DNA from: Streptomyces sp. KL109B
Lineage (GTDB): Bacteria > Actinomycetota > Actinomycetes > Streptomycetales > Streptomycetaceae
NCBI RefSeq assembly: GCF_030766935.1
Contig: NZ_JASERL010000001.1
Coordinates: 620,001-684,000 of the forward strand
Length of the DNA stretch: 64,000 nt
Direction: 5' to 3'
Position 1 is the first letter of the stretch; the number at the start of each line of letters is the position of its first letter. Positions 44,891-53,752 of this stretch are shown here, in pieces. The notes beneath the pieces were generated by a model that was not told the DNA's origin, made no database searches, and saw only the letters and a list, made by a program, of their open reading frames with translations. The position numbers and the translations under genes were made by a program.

Positions 44891-45400
44891 ATGGGCTACT
44901 GGGGCTACTACGTGGTCGCGAGAAGCGAGCGGCCGCTGGACAAGTGCGAGGCGCTCAGCGCGGTGCGCGGCGAGCTGACCCTCCTGGAGGAGCGGGCCGA
45001 CGGCTGGCAGGTGTGGGAGTGCCCCGGCGGCGGCGAACAGACCCGGGACGTGGGCAGCATGAACACCCTCGCCGCGGAGACCGGGGCGCCCGCCCTGTTC
45101 GCGTACGTCATGGACTCCGTCTGCGCGGTCGTCGAGGCGGCCGGGCCGCACAGCGGGGCGTGGACGGCGTGCCTGGGGCGGACCGCGATGGCCGGGTACA
45201 TCGGCGGGGACGAGCGGGCCCTGGAGGACTACTTCCTGCCGCCGGCCGACGCCGCGGAGCGGGCCGTCGGCTGGGCCGCCGAATGCGGCCGCAAGGTGGC
45301 GGCGGAGCCGCTCGACCAGGTGCTGCGCGCGACCGCCGAGCCGTCGGCCGAAGAGGCATTCTTCCGGTTCCTCGACCGGCTCGGCGTGCAGGGCGTGTGA
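44891..45400 (+). CDS. Conserved-looking hypothetical protein
   Basis: 169 residues, ATG at 44891. Starts MGYWGYYVVARSERPLDKCE. Contains WQVWECPGGGEQTRDVGSMN, LAAETGAPALFAYVMDSVCA and CLGRTAMAGYIGGDERALED; no signal peptide or membrane helix. Not recognised. The compact globular composition suggests a cytoplasmic protein of a Streptomyces-specific family. Next gene is 97 bases away on the same strand. Confidence 0.75.
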   Translation: MGYWGYYVVARSERPLDKCEALSAVRGELTLLEERADGWQVWECPGGGEQTRDVGSMNTLAAETGAPALFAYVMDSVCAVVEAAGPHSGAWTACLGRTAMAGYIGGDERALEDYFLPPADAAERAVGWAAECGRKVAAEPLDQVLRATAEPSAEEAFFRFLDRLGVQGV

Positions 45401-45497
45401 CCTTCCTCGCAGTGACGTTACTTGCCGCCCGGACGCAGTAAGTCCCGTAAGACTCAAAGGGAATTGCTGAGTCCGCGTGCGGAGGAGCGTTACGGCC

Positions 45498-46064
45498 ATG
45501 AGCCTGGTGGAACTGATCGCGCAGGCCGACGAGCGGGGTCTCGCCACGAGCGGGCTCGCCTGCCTCGACCGGTGCGTGCCGCTGCTCGGCGTCGGCGAGC
45601 CCGAGGCCCCCGACGAGGACGTGCTGCGCCCCCTGTGGGCGAGCCTCGCGGAGGACGGCGCGCAGTGGGGCCCGCGACTCGCGGCGGCGCGCGGCGAGTT
45701 GAGCGCAGCCGACGGCGAGGGCGAGGCCGCCGACCTGGTGCGGCGGATGCTCGGCGCCGCGCCCGAGCGGGCGATGGCCGACGCGTGGCGGGAGTGGGCG
45801 GACGCCTGCTCGGTCGCCGCGCTCCAGGTCCACCGGATGCTCGACCCCGGCCAGGACTCGGCGTCCGGCGTCAGCGCGCGCCGCGAGGGCAGCACCGACG
45901 GCATGTCCCCGCTGGTCGCCGCCGAACTGCGCCGCCAGACCCAGATCCTGGAGCTCCTCGCGGGCGGCGGAGCGGGGGGCCTGCGGCAGGCGCTGGTGGT
46001 GTCGACGGAGGGGCGGAGGGTGTTGCGGGCGGTGGTCTCCCGACGGGAGCGGGGGTTCGGGTGA
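45498..46064 (+). CDS. Hypothetical protein
   Basis: 188 residues from the ATG at 45498, with GGAGGAG at 45481; a GTG/ATG reading further 5' (45477) adds seven residues. Mostly helical and acidic in the first half (LVELIAQADERGLATSGLAC; EPEAPDEDVLRPLWASLAED). A helix MADAWREWADACSVAALQVH follows, and then LVAAELRRQTQILELLAGGG. No membrane segment. Not recognised. Follows another unknown gene on the same strand and precedes a dispersed repeat. Confidence 0.72.
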   Translation: MSLVELIAQADERGLATSGLACLDRCVPLLGVGEPEAPDEDVLRPLWASLAEDGAQWGPRLAAARGELSAADGEGEAADLVRRMLGAAPERAMADAWREWADACSVAALQVHRMLDPGQDSASGVSARREGSTDGMSPLVAAELRRQTQILELLAGGGAGGLRQALVVSTEGRRVLRAVVSRRERGFG

Positions 46065-46096
46065 CCGGGCCGTCACGGAGCTTCTTCCTACGCCCC

Positions 46097-46140
46097 GGGG
46101 CTCTGCCCCGGACCCCGCTCCTCAATCACCGGAGAGGCTT
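46097..46140 (+). repeat. Dispersed Streptomyces repeat, copy between 46064 and the MFS gene
   Basis: GGGGCTCTGCCCCGGACCCC then GCTCCTCAATCACCGGAGAGGCT; a more diverged copy. The remaining 46141-46237 spacer has GGACTATAGGAGG but no clear promoter. Confidence 0.8.
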
Positions 46141-46237
46141 GGTTTTCCAAGCAGCGGTGCAAAACGGGCGTACGGGCGGACTATAGGAGGCAATGCGCGG
46201 CACCCGGTCGCGCAGCCACCGACTCGGGAGGCCGCCC

Positions 46238-47749
46238 ATGGCCGAAGCCCGTCCCACGGACACCAACCCACCCCGGGCGGAGCCCGATCCGCGCCGCTGG
46301 TGGGCCCTCGTCATCATCGGGGTCGCCCAACTCATGGTCGTCCTCGACATGACCATCGTGAACATCGCGCTGCCCTCGGCCCAGGCCGACCTGGACATGT
46401 CGGACGGCAACCGCCAGTGGGTCATCACCGCCTACACGCTCGCCTTCGGCGGCCTGCTCCTCCTCGGCGGCCGGGTCACCGACCTCATCGGCCGCAAACT
46501 CGCCTTCTGCATCGGCCTGTTGGGCTTCGCCGCCGCGTCCGCGCTCGGCGGCGCCGCGGCGGGCCAGGGCATGCTGTTCGGCGCGCGGGCACTGCAGGGC
46601 GCGTTCGCGGCGCTGCTCGCGCCCGCCGCGCTCTCCCTCCTCGCCACGACGTTCACCGAACCCCGCGAACGCAGCCGTGCGTTCGGCGTGTTCGGGGCGA
46701 TCGTCGGCGCGGGCGCCGCCATCGGCCTGCTCGCGGGCGGCTTCCTGACCGAGTACCTGGACTGGCGCTGGTGCCTGTACGTCAACGTACCCATCGCGCT
46801 CGGCGCCTTCCTCGGCGCGCTGGTACTGCTGCACGGTGGCCGGGTGATGGCGGATCCGCATCTCGACGTGCCGGGCGCGCTGCTCGGCTGCGCCGGAATG
46901 CTGTCGCTCGTCTACGGCTTCTCGGAGGCCGAATCCCGTTCCTGGGACGACCCGTTGGTGCTGACGCTGCTGTTCGGGGGCCTGGCCCTGCTCCTGCTGT
47001 TCGGCCTCTGGCAGCGCAGGGCGCGGGTGCCGCTGCTGCCGATATCCGTGATCAGGGACCGGCAGCGGGTCGGCGCGTTCCTCACGATCCTGTTCGTGAC
47101 CGTCGGCCTCTTCGGCGTCTTCCTCTTCCTGACGTACTACATGCAGCGCGTCCTCGGATACTCGCCGGTGAAGACGGGTGTGGCCTATCTGCCCATCACG
47201 GTGGGGATGTTGATCGGTTCGACGCAGGTCGCGGCGCGGCTCCTGCACAGGGTGCCGCCGCGCGCCCTGATGGTGCCGGGCCTCGTCGTCGGGGCGGGCG
47301 GCCTCGCGATCATCGCGCAGGTGGGCACCGAGCCCGCGTACGCCTCGCACGTCCTGCCCGGCATGCTGCTGCTCGGCCTCGGCATGGGTACGGCGATGAT
47401 GACCTCGGTGTCCCTGGCCACCGGGAGCGTCGCCCCGCAGGACGCGGGCGCCGCCTCCGCCACCTTCAACACCGCTCAGCAGGTGGGCGGTTCGATCGGT
47501 ACGGCGCTGCTCAACACGATCGCGGCGAGCGTCACGGCGGACTACCTGGCGGCGCACGCCCGCCCCGGAGCCGACCGCCGTGAACTCGCCGCCCGCGCCA
47601 CCGTGCACGGCTTCAACGTCGCGACGTGGTGGGCGGTGGCCTCGGTGCTGCTCGCGGCGGTCCTCGCGGCGATCGTGGTGAACGCGCCGCGCCCGGTGGC
47701 GCCCGCGGGCGCGGCGCCGGTTCCGGAGGACGTCAGGGAGGCAACGTAG
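46238..47749 (+). CDS. MFS drug efflux transporter of the DHA2 family (EmrB/QacA-like)
   Basis: 503 residues from the ATG at 46238 with GGGAGG six bases upstream; the reading from 46193 adds a basic stretch and is less likely. Fourteen-helix H+ antiporter pattern. Motifs: LDMTIVNIALPSAQADL (D1), GGRVTDLIGRK (motif A), LQGAFAALLAPAALSLL, and GAIVGAGAAIGLLAGG (motif C). The last third contains FNTAQQVGGSIGTALLNTIA. Substrate unknown; members export dyes, antibiotics or metabolites. No adjacent TetR or MarR regulator. Ends before a very stable palindrome. Confidence 0.95.
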   Translation: MAEARPTDTNPPRAEPDPRRWWALVIIGVAQLMVVLDMTIVNIALPSAQADLDMSDGNRQWVITAYTLAFGGLLLLGGRVTDLIGRKLAFCIGLLGFAAASALGGAAAGQGMLFGARALQGAFAALLAPAALSLLATTFTEPRERSRAFGVFGAIVGAGAAIGLLAGGFLTEYLDWRWCLYVNVPIALGAFLGALVLLHGGRVMADPHLDVPGALLGCAGMLSLVYGFSEAESRSWDDPLVLTLLFGGLALLLLFGLWQRRARVPLLPISVIRDRQRVGAFLTILFVTVGLFGVFLFLTYYMQRVLGYSPVKTGVAYLPITVGMLIGSTQVAARLLHRVPPRALMVPGLVVGAGGLAIIAQVGTEPAYASHVLPGMLLLGLGMGTAMMTSVSLATGSVAPQDAGAASATFNTAQQVGGSIGTALLNTIAASVTADYLAAHARPGADRRELAARATVHGFNVATWWAVASVLLAAVLAAIVVNAPRPVAPAGAAPVPEDVREAT

Positions 47750-47765
47750 GCGAGAGGACGTACAG

Positions 47766-47813
47766 CTCGGAATAGTGTCGCAGTTATACGTACCACTGCG
47801 ACACTATTCCGAG
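47766..47813. terminator. Bidirectional terminator, 19-bp perfect stem
   Basis: CTCGGAATAGTGTCGCAGT pairs perfectly with ACTGCGACACTATTCCGAG around a 10-base TATACGTACC loop. It lies between the MFS gene (+) and the amidase gene (-), and is conspicuously low in GC for this genome. Confidence 0.85.
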
Positions 47814-47823
47814 CAGGTGCCCT

Positions 47824-50442
47824 CTACGGCGCCAGGTTGGTCCCGATCCGTGCCGTCGCCGATGTACCCAGCGTCGTCTTCGTGAACGTCTTGGTCGAGG
47901 ACAGCCCCAGACCGCTGGAGTTGCTCGGTACGTACGTCAGGTTGCCCTCGCCCGCGTTCTCGCCGGCCGTGCCGAGCACCAGGTCGGTGCGCCCGTAGCC
48001 GGAGAGGTCGGTCAGGGCGACCGCCGAACCGAGGTTGTCGTTCGACTCGGTGGAGCCGGGGATGCCGCTGGTGTCCTGCGTGACGCTCAGCGCGCCCGTG
48101 CCGGTGATCCCGCTCGAAGTCCCCTTGAGCAGGATCGAGTTACCGGCGTTCGACCGGTTGCTGGTACGGGTGATGTCCTCGTTCGGCGCGCCCGCGAGCA
48201 CGTCCGCGTACCCGTCGAGGTTGTAGTCGCCGACCGCGATCGAGGCGCCCATCGCGTCGCCGGACTCGGCGGCGCCGGGGACGCCCGAGGTGTCCTGATT
48301 GACGGACTTGGCGCCCGTCGTGGTCAGGCCGCCCGCCGTCGTGGCCGTCGCCGCGGAACCCTTCACGAAGGTGACCTGGCCGCCGGCGGCGGCGCCGGAC
48401 TCGGCGGTGTACGGCTGGCCGATGGCGATGTCGTCGACGCCGTCGCCGTTGATGTCGCCGGCGCCGATGGAGCGGCCGCCCTTGACGGAGAGCGTGGCCG
48501 CCTTGCGCAGGCCGCCGGAGCCGCCCTTGTACCAGACGACCTTGCCGATGCTCGCGCCGTCGCGGTAGTTGAGGGCGACGTCCGCGTAGCCGTCCTGGTT
48601 GAAGTCCCCGGACGCGGCGTCGGCGTAGGACAGGTTGTCCTCGGTGGTGGTGATCGTGGAGTCGGTGTCCCAGCCGTCGCCGTAGCGGGCGCTCCAGGTG
48701 CCGCCGGTGCCGGTGGAGGCGGCGAACACGTCGGCCTTGCCGTCCGCGTTGAAGTCGCCGACGGCCACGGCGGAGCCGTAGCGGGCGTTGGTCAGCTCGT
48801 AGCTGCCGTCGAGGTTGACACCGGTGCCGGTGGTGAAGCCGGGACCGTAGAGGATCGTGTACGCGCCCCGGTTGGAGTGGCCGCTGCCGTCGTCCTCGCC
48901 GGGCTGGCCGATGGCGATGTCGGTGGCGCCGTCGCCGTTGATGTCGCCGGTGGCGGTGGAGGCGCCGAACTCGTCACCGCTCTCGCCCGCGCCGGGGATG
49001 TCCGGACTCGACTGCGAGATCAGCTTCTTCCCGGTGGTCGTGGGTCCGGCGGTGGAGCCGGGGACGATGGCGATCTGACCGCCGCTGGACCCCTTCGGGA
49101 GGCCGGAGACGATGTCGTCGGTGGCGTCACCGACGACGTTCTGGGAGGCCAGGGCGTGCGAGACGCCGGGGGCGGCGGCGAGCGTCGCGACGCGGCCCAG
49201 CTTCGGGTACAGGTTCGCGCCGGGGCAGGCGGTGGAGTTGGTGTCCCGGTGGCCGAAGACGCGCGGCAGGCTGATGGTGGCGCCCTTGGCGACCTTGTTC
49301 CCATCCGTCCCCAGGTCCCCATTGGACGTCAGGGTCACCTTGTCGGTCGCCTTGATGCCGTACTGGCCGAACTTCCAGGCGACGACGCGGGCGATGGAGT
49401 CCAGCGCGGCCTTGGTGGGCTTCACCTTGTCGAAGTTGCCGATGTACGAGATGCCGACGGTGTCGGTGTTGAAGCCGTAGTCGTGGGCGCCGTGCACGGG
49501 CAGGTCCATGCCGCCGGTCCGACCCTCGAAGATCTGCCCACACCTGTCGACGACGAAGTTGTAGCCGATGTCGTAGTAGCCCTTGGCGACGTGGTCCTGC
49601 TGGATCGCGCGCAGCCGCTCGGCGGTCTTCGCGCAGGGCACCGCGTTGTCGGAGTCGACGCCGGTGTGGTGCACGACGGCGGCCTTGATCTCCGTGTCGT
49701 ACTCGGGCGTCCCGTCGTGCGGGAGCCCGGGACCCCACACGGACTGCGGGATGATCGTCGGCTTCACGACGGTGGACGGGCGGGGCGCGGGCGGCGTATC
49801 GGCCGGCGTCTCGCCAGGTGTCTCGTCGGTGGAGAACGCGGCGTTCTGCGGGTCGCTGCTGCCGCCCTTGCGGGTGCCGGTGCCCGGGTCGATGAGCTTG
49901 ACGTCCATCCCGGTGGGCAGGTCGGCGGCCTTCCCGTCGGCGTCCACGACGCGCACCTCGACGCCGTCGGAGGCGGCGGGGGTGGACACGGAGGAGGTGC
50001 CGCCGCGGATGTCGGTGCCCTCGCGCTCGGCGCCGTCCGCGTCGTTCGTCTCCTTCGGCAGCGTGGTCCAGGCACCCCACGTGCCGGATGCGGCGTTCCG
50101 CGCCCGGAACTGCGCCGTGCCGTCGAGCCGGTCCTCCGGGTCCTTCCACGTCACGGACACGGCGTTGAACCGGTCCGTCGACTTCTGCGGAACGACCTTC
50201 CGGTCGGCCTTCGTCTCCAGGCTCAACGTGTGCACGGACGGCGCCCGGTACGCGGCGGCCTGCGCGCCCTCGGCTCCCGGGTCGGCCATCGCGTACGTCA
50301 CGACCCCGGCGCCGCCGACGACGACCGCCCCCATCGTGATCCACGCTCTCCGCTTCAGGCTCAGCGGCTTGTACGCGTGCGATCTGCGCGCGTCGTCCGC
50401 CTGCGCCTTCCCACGCGAATGTCGCGGGCTCAATTGCCCCAC
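47824..50442 (-). CDS. Secreted peptidoglycan-recognition amidase with FG-GAP repeats
   Basis: 872 residues from a GTG at 50442. N-terminal basic stretch and signal/anchor (MGAVVVGGAGVVTYAMADPG). After a 200-residue linker domain comes an N-acetylmuramoyl-L-alanine amidase/PGRP domain: AAVVHHTGVD and VFGHRDTNSTACPG supply the zinc ligands, with the YNFVVDRCGQIFEGR and GISYIGNF family segments. The last 400 residues are seven or so FG-GAP/VCBS repeats, each with a Ca-binding loop such as GDINGDGATDIAIGQPGED, GDFNADGKADVF and GDYNLDGYADVLAGAP. It would cleave or bind peptidoglycan outside the cell. Confidence 0.93.
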   Translation of the reverse strand: MGQLSPRHSRGKAQADDARRSHAYKPLSLKRRAWITMGAVVVGGAGVVTYAMADPGAEGAQAAAYRAPSVHTLSLETKADRKVVPQKSTDRFNAVSVTWKDPEDRLDGTAQFRARNAASGTWGAWTTLPKETNDADGAEREGTDIRGGTSSVSTPAASDGVEVRVVDADGKAADLPTGMDVKLIDPGTGTRKGGSSDPQNAAFSTDETPGETPADTPPAPRPSTVVKPTIIPQSVWGPGLPHDGTPEYDTEIKAAVVHHTGVDSDNAVPCAKTAERLRAIQQDHVAKGYYDIGYNFVVDRCGQIFEGRTGGMDLPVHGAHDYGFNTDTVGISYIGNFDKVKPTKAALDSIARVVAWKFGQYGIKATDKVTLTSNGDLGTDGNKVAKGATISLPRVFGHRDTNSTACPGANLYPKLGRVATLAAAPGVSHALASQNVVGDATDDIVSGLPKGSSGGQIAIVPGSTAGPTTTGKKLISQSSPDIPGAGESGDEFGASTATGDINGDGATDIAIGQPGEDDGSGHSNRGAYTILYGPGFTTGTGVNLDGSYELTNARYGSAVAVGDFNADGKADVFAASTGTGGTWSARYGDGWDTDSTITTTEDNLSYADAASGDFNQDGYADVALNYRDGASIGKVVWYKGGSGGLRKAATLSVKGGRSIGAGDINGDGVDDIAIGQPYTAESGAAAGGQVTFVKGSAATATTAGGLTTTGAKSVNQDTSGVPGAAESGDAMGASIAVGDYNLDGYADVLAGAPNEDITRTSNRSNAGNSILLKGTSSGITGTGALSVTQDTSGIPGSTESNDNLGSAVALTDLSGYGRTDLVLGTAGENAGEGNLTYVPSNSSGLGLSSTKTFTKTTLGTSATARIGTNLAP

Positions 50443-50755
50443 CCCTTGATGAAGTTCACATAGCCCCCGCGCGTCACGCGGGTGGATGCTCTATCCAGCG
50501 AACGACCGCCGAGAAACGTCACTGGTTGTGCGGGTGTGGCGTAGGTCACGCCCCGTCCCGTGCCTCGCGTTCGGATACCAGGGCGGCGTCGGGAACGGCG
50601 CCCCGAACTATGGACCGGAACTGTGACGGATATCCGCAATCGCTTCGCGGTTCCGGGTCACAGTCATGTCCGTGTCGTGAATCGGTTGGAGGGAGGGGCT
50701 GTGGAGTCGGTGGTGACCTTTTGGCTGATGTTGCACGGGTGGGGGCGGGTGGCCG

Positions 50756-51541
50756 GTGTCGGGGTCTGAGGGCGTGGCTGGCGTCGACCAGCTTGGCCGT
50801 CGTCGGCTCGATGCCGCCCTTGCCCGTGTCGGTGTCGTCTTTCGTGGGATGACTGCGGTGCCCGATGAGCGCAACTGTGAGTGTCACTGGGGGAGTTCCG
50901 AGGAGTTGGCTCTGTTGAGGGTGCCCGACGTGGAGTTGGAGCCGGATCTGTTGCGGCGCACCTGGGCGGCTGCCGACTGGCTCGATCACGGGGCGGTGTT
51001 GCGGCGGATCCTGCCGCAGTTCGCTGCCGCATTGGTCGCGGGGCGTGTTGAGCCCCTGTTCGGGCTGGAGGAGGCGGGGACGTCATTCGCTCGTGGCCGC
51101 TGGCAGGAGTGGCCCGATCGGCAGGCCGGTGCGGTGCGTGAGTTCCTTCATGCCTGGTGGGTGCAGAGTCTTACCGACCCGGCCGCCGCCGTCCCGGCCC
51201 ATCAGGTCATGGCGATGTGTGCGGAGGCGTCGGGAACGGTTGGCCCCTGGCTTGCCGTGTGGGAGGGGCTGGAGGGGCCGCTCTGCGATCAGCGGCTCGT
51301 CGATGCCGTACGGGTGTGGGAGTACGAGCTTCTGGGCGACAGCCTCCCGTGGTACGTCGACTGGTACGACCACGACGAGGCTGTGATGTGCGCCGAGTTG
51401 ACCGCTTGGCTTCTCGGTCGTGGTGCCGAGCGGCTGCGCAGGGCCGACGCCCCGGCGGAGCTGCGGCACCGGGTGCGGCTGATGGGGCTGCACGGCGAGG
51501 AGCGTTGGGCCGATCCGCACTGGCCGGGGCACCGGTATTGA
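50756..51541 (+). CDS. Hypothetical protein, start uncertain
   Basis: 261 residues from a GTG at 50756 (an in-frame GTG at 50774 is about as good). Soluble, Trp-rich protein with ERNCECHWGSSEELALLRVP, LRRTWAAADWLDHGAVLRRI, VREFLHAWWVQSLTDP and WYVDWYDHDEAVMCAELTAW. No transmembrane helix or known catalytic motif. It ends with a TTGA overlap with the start of the next frame. The 50443-50755 spacer before it shows only a short GTCACAGT/ACTGTGAC inverted repeat. Similar proteins exist in Streptomyces as unnamed families. Confidence 0.7.
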   Translation: MSGSEGVAGVDQLGRRRLDAALARVGVVFRGMTAVPDERNCECHWGSSEELALLRVPDVELEPDLLRRTWAAADWLDHGAVLRRILPQFAAALVAGRVEPLFGLEEAGTSFARGRWQEWPDRQAGAVREFLHAWWVQSLTDPAAAVPAHQVMAMCAEASGTVGPWLAVWEGLEGPLCDQRLVDAVRVWEYELLGDSLPWYVDWYDHDEAVMCAELTAWLLGRGAERLRRADAPAELRHRVRLMGLHGEERWADPHWPGHRY

Positions 51542-51972
51542 CTCGGGTGCTACGTCTCCTGGGTTGGGTCCAGGGTGCGGTACGTCCCGTCGAATTACTC
51601 GTCGCGCGGCTGCCGGAGTTGGACTCGCGGTTGCGGATTCCGCGCGCCATGGTCGCCGAGCTCGAAACCCTCGTACGAGGGTGGATCACGCGCGGGCACA
51701 CCGCGCAGAGCGTGTGGCAGTGCATCCGGCGGCATCTGCCGGGGCGGCTCGGGTGGATCGAGAAGCCGGGTGGGTTGGTGAGGTACGTGCTGGCGGAGAT
51801 TCCGCCTGCGCCCGCACCGGTACCGGTACTCGCGCTCGCGTCTGCCTCGGGCGGTGCCTCGCGGCCTCGGCCCGAGCCGCGGGTCGCGCGGATGCGGGAG
51901 TACGAGGGGGGCGCATGTGCAGGCGAGGCTGTTCCTGCCGGTGGGGGACGAGACGCTGTGCGCGACCTGTGA
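51538..51972 (+). CDS. Small helical (HTH-like) protein with probable 3' frameshift
   Basis: 144 residues from a TTG at 51538 overlapping the previous stop (GTG at 51547 is an alternative). Core: LDSRLRIPRAMVAELETLVR, GWITRGHTAQSVWQCIRRHL, GWIEKPGGLVRYVLAEIPP, resembling helix-turn-helix proteins common in Streptomyces. After a G6 run at 51906-51911 the frame continues as ACAGEAVPAGGGRDAVRDL, which is not protein-like. The frame reached by losing one G reads AHVQARLFLPVGDETLCATC, ending DG and a stop at 51979, with a CxxC typical of a small zinc ribbon. So either the gene has a +1 G frameshift or the base is miscalled. Confidence 0.6.
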   Translation: MTRVLRLLGWVQGAVRPVELLVARLPELDSRLRIPRAMVAELETLVRGWITRGHTAQSVWQCIRRHLPGRLGWIEKPGGLVRYVLAEIPPAPAPVPVLALASASGGASRPRPEPRVARMREYEGGACAGEAVPAGGGRDAVRDL

Positions 51973-52070
51973 CGGTTGAGGTGGCGGGTCCGCTGGGGGA
52001 GGTGCGGGAGGCGGCCGAAGTGGGTCTCCCGGTGACCGGGGCCAATGGGCCGGGTAAGGGGGGGCGCACC

Positions 52071-52487
52071 ATGGGTGAGGGTGAAAGACGGGCTGTTGAG
52101 ATGCGGCGGCACGCGGCGGGGCTCGTCGCGCGGGTCGCCTCGGCGCGGGTGCGGCTCGACTATTCGGTCGCCAGTCTGCGTGTCGTGGACTTCCTGGTGG
52201 AGGGGTTGCGTAAAGGGAGTGCCGGGGTGGGCCCGGAGCGCGTGTTGTTCGGGCTCGGGGCGTACGTGGGGGAGGTCCTGGTCCGGCGGGCCGGTGCGGT
52301 GTGGGTGGACTTCGACGAGACCCAACGTGCGTATTTCCGGCAGGACGTGGGTGTGCGGATGCCCGATGGGCGGGTGTGGAATCCGCTGGGCCGGGTCCGG
52401 AACCGGTACGAGGTCGGGCCCGAGGAGTCGCTGGCGACGTTCTATCTGACGCTTCCGGGGCGGCGGGGTGGGCGGGTTCCTCGCTGA
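52071..52487 (+). CDS. Hypothetical protein
   Basis: 138 residues from the ATG at 52071 (AAGGGGGGG upstream). Helical start MGEGERRAVEMRRHAAGLVA, then SARVRLDYSVASLRVVDFLV, LGAYVGEVLVRRAGAVWVDF and VWNPLGRVRNRYEVGPEESL. No signal or membrane segment. The fold outline (short helices then a GAYVGE-x-W segment) recalls small unnamed Streptomyces proteins that sit in variable regions. Located between the frameshifted HTH gene and the vapBC remnant, so this patch seems accessory. Confidence 0.7.
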   Translation: MGEGERRAVEMRRHAAGLVARVASARVRLDYSVASLRVVDFLVEGLRKGSAGVGPERVLFGLGAYVGEVLVRRAGAVWVDFDETQRAYFRQDVGVRMPDGRVWNPLGRVRNRYEVGPEESLATFYLTLPGRRGGRVPR

Positions 52488-52531
52488 GGACCCCGGGAGC
52501 GGGAAGTGCTCGACGGCATCGCGGGTGCCTG

Positions 52532-52788
52532 ATGGCGAAGACCAGTGTGGAGATCGATCCCGAGCGGCTTGAGCAGGTTCGGAGGATCTGCGGTGCCACT
52601 CGCGCCGAGATGCTGTACTCGGCCCGGAATTCCGACGACCCCGGTCGGCCTCCATCGCCGATCTCATCGTCGCGGTCACCGCGCGAGCGCACCGGCTCAC
52701 CGTGCTGCACTACGCCAACGACTTCCAGGCCATCGCGAAGATCACGGGTCAGCCGGTGGAATGGGTGGTGCCCGCAGGGACGGTCTGA
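52532..52788 (+). pseudogene. Deleted VapB-VapC fusion remnant
   Basis: Three pieces of a vapBC toxin-antitoxin locus follow one another without the parts between. The first is a VapB-like N-terminus MAKTSVEIDPERLEQVRR. The second is ICGATRAEMLYSARNSDD, which matches the middle of a VapC PIN domain (x-x-E-x-L-Y-S-A-R). The third, in another frame from about 52653, is the VapC end SIADLIVAVTARAHRLTVLH then YANDFQAIAKITGQPVEWVV, stopping at 52788. The acidic N-terminal DxS site of VapC and most of VapB are missing, so no toxin can be made. The ATG at 52532 is intact. Confidence 0.75.
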
Positions 52789-52846
52789 GGGGGCCGTCGG
52801 TGGCGTCGGGGTGTCAGGGCGTCAGCCGGACCGCGAGCACTCACAC

Positions 52847-53752
52847 TCAGACCGCGAACATCGAGCCGTTGTCGAGTTCGACGATCTCGGTCGTCGCGGG
52901 GCGGCGGACGGTCAGGGGTTCGTCGTAGTCGGAGAACTTCAGGTCGGCCGACATGTTCTTCTCCGTCGCCTTCAGGGAGCGCAGGTACGGCTTCGGGCCG
53001 GCGTCGACGTAGGCGAGGCCCTTTTCACCGGAAGTCCCGGAGGTCCCGGATGTCCCGGAAGTTCCGGAGGTGGTACCGGAGTTCGGGGTCGGGACGAGGG
53101 GGATCATGCGGCGTCCGTCGCGTTGGACCGGCTTCAGGGCCTTCGTTCCCGCCACGTCCTCGCTTCCGCCGATCTTCTGCGCGAGCGTGCACAGGGCGGC
53201 GAGGCTCTTGGCTCCCTTCGGGCCCGAGGGGGCCTTCGCGTATTTGCCCCGTATCAGGGCCAGACGCTCCCGCATCTGCTCGGCGATCTGTGGTCCCCGG
53301 GTGTCGGCCATGGCCTGCATTTCGTTCAGTGACGCGTCACTGAACTTGACGTAGGCCTCGGGTTCACCGGATTTCTTGCCTGCGATGGCGATGAGGTGGC
53401 CGCGTTGTCCCGGTTCTGCGTCGAAGTTCCCGGCGCAGTTCTGCTCCCGGTCGATCCGCACGTCGAGCCGCATTCGCTGGGTGCCCTGCTTGACGTCCGC
53501 GACCACGTGGACCGAGCGGGCCTCGCGCAGCAGTGCCGCCGATTGCGTCAACAGGCGTTCGCCGTACGGCAGTTGGGTGATGGCCGGTGGCTCGGGCCGG
53601 TCGAGGATTCCGGTGGCCCAGTCCGCCGTCTCCGAAGGCGGCGTGGTCATTGACTTTCCGGCCGGCACGGGCTGCCACACGGCCCCCGCCCCCAGTACCC
53701 CCACGACCACGACACCCGTCACCACACCCCGTACGGTCACAGTGCGACGCAA
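52847..53752 (-). CDS. Exported protein of unknown function
   Basis: 301 residues from a TTG at 53752 placed six bases after GGGGGAG; upstream starts give poorly shaped N-termini. A basic start (MRRTVTVRGVV) and one hydrophobic stretch (GVVVVGVLGAGAVW) suggest a signal anchor, with no lipobox. The body has LLTQSAALLREARSVHVVAD, CAGNFDAEPGQRGHLIAIAG and AYVKFSDASLNEMQAM, similar in layout to actinobacterial LprG/LolA-like secreted proteins, though identity is not established. A Thr-Ser-Gly repeat (GTSGTSGTSGTSG) comes from 9-bp DNA repeats. Divergent from the ECF sigma gene at 54050. Confidence 0.7.
   Translation of the reverse strand: MRRTVTVRGVVTGVVVVGVLGAGAVWQPVPAGKSMTTPPSETADWATGILDRPEPPAITQLPYGERLLTQSAALLREARSVHVVADVKQGTQRMRLDVRIDREQNCAGNFDAEPGQRGHLIAIAGKKSGEPEAYVKFSDASLNEMQAMADTRGPQIAEQMRERLALIRGKYAKAPSGPKGAKSLAALCTLAQKIGGSEDVAGTKALKPVQRDGRRMIPLVPTPNSGTTSGTSGTSGTSGTSGEKGLAYVDAGPKPYLRSLKATEKNMSADLKFSDYDEPLTVRRPATTEIVELDNGSMFAV

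Noticed and set aside
48877..50463. 528-codon plus-strand frame opposite the FG-GAP amidase
   Set aside because: The minus strand has unmistakable amidase and calcium-loop repeats; the plus-strand product is a shadow.
50443..50755. c-di-AMP (ydaO) riboswitch before the amidase gene
   Set aside because: Wall-hydrolase genes in Streptomyces often have one, but the conserved ydaO core segments are not present on the minus strand here; only a short GTCACAGT inverted repeat was seen.
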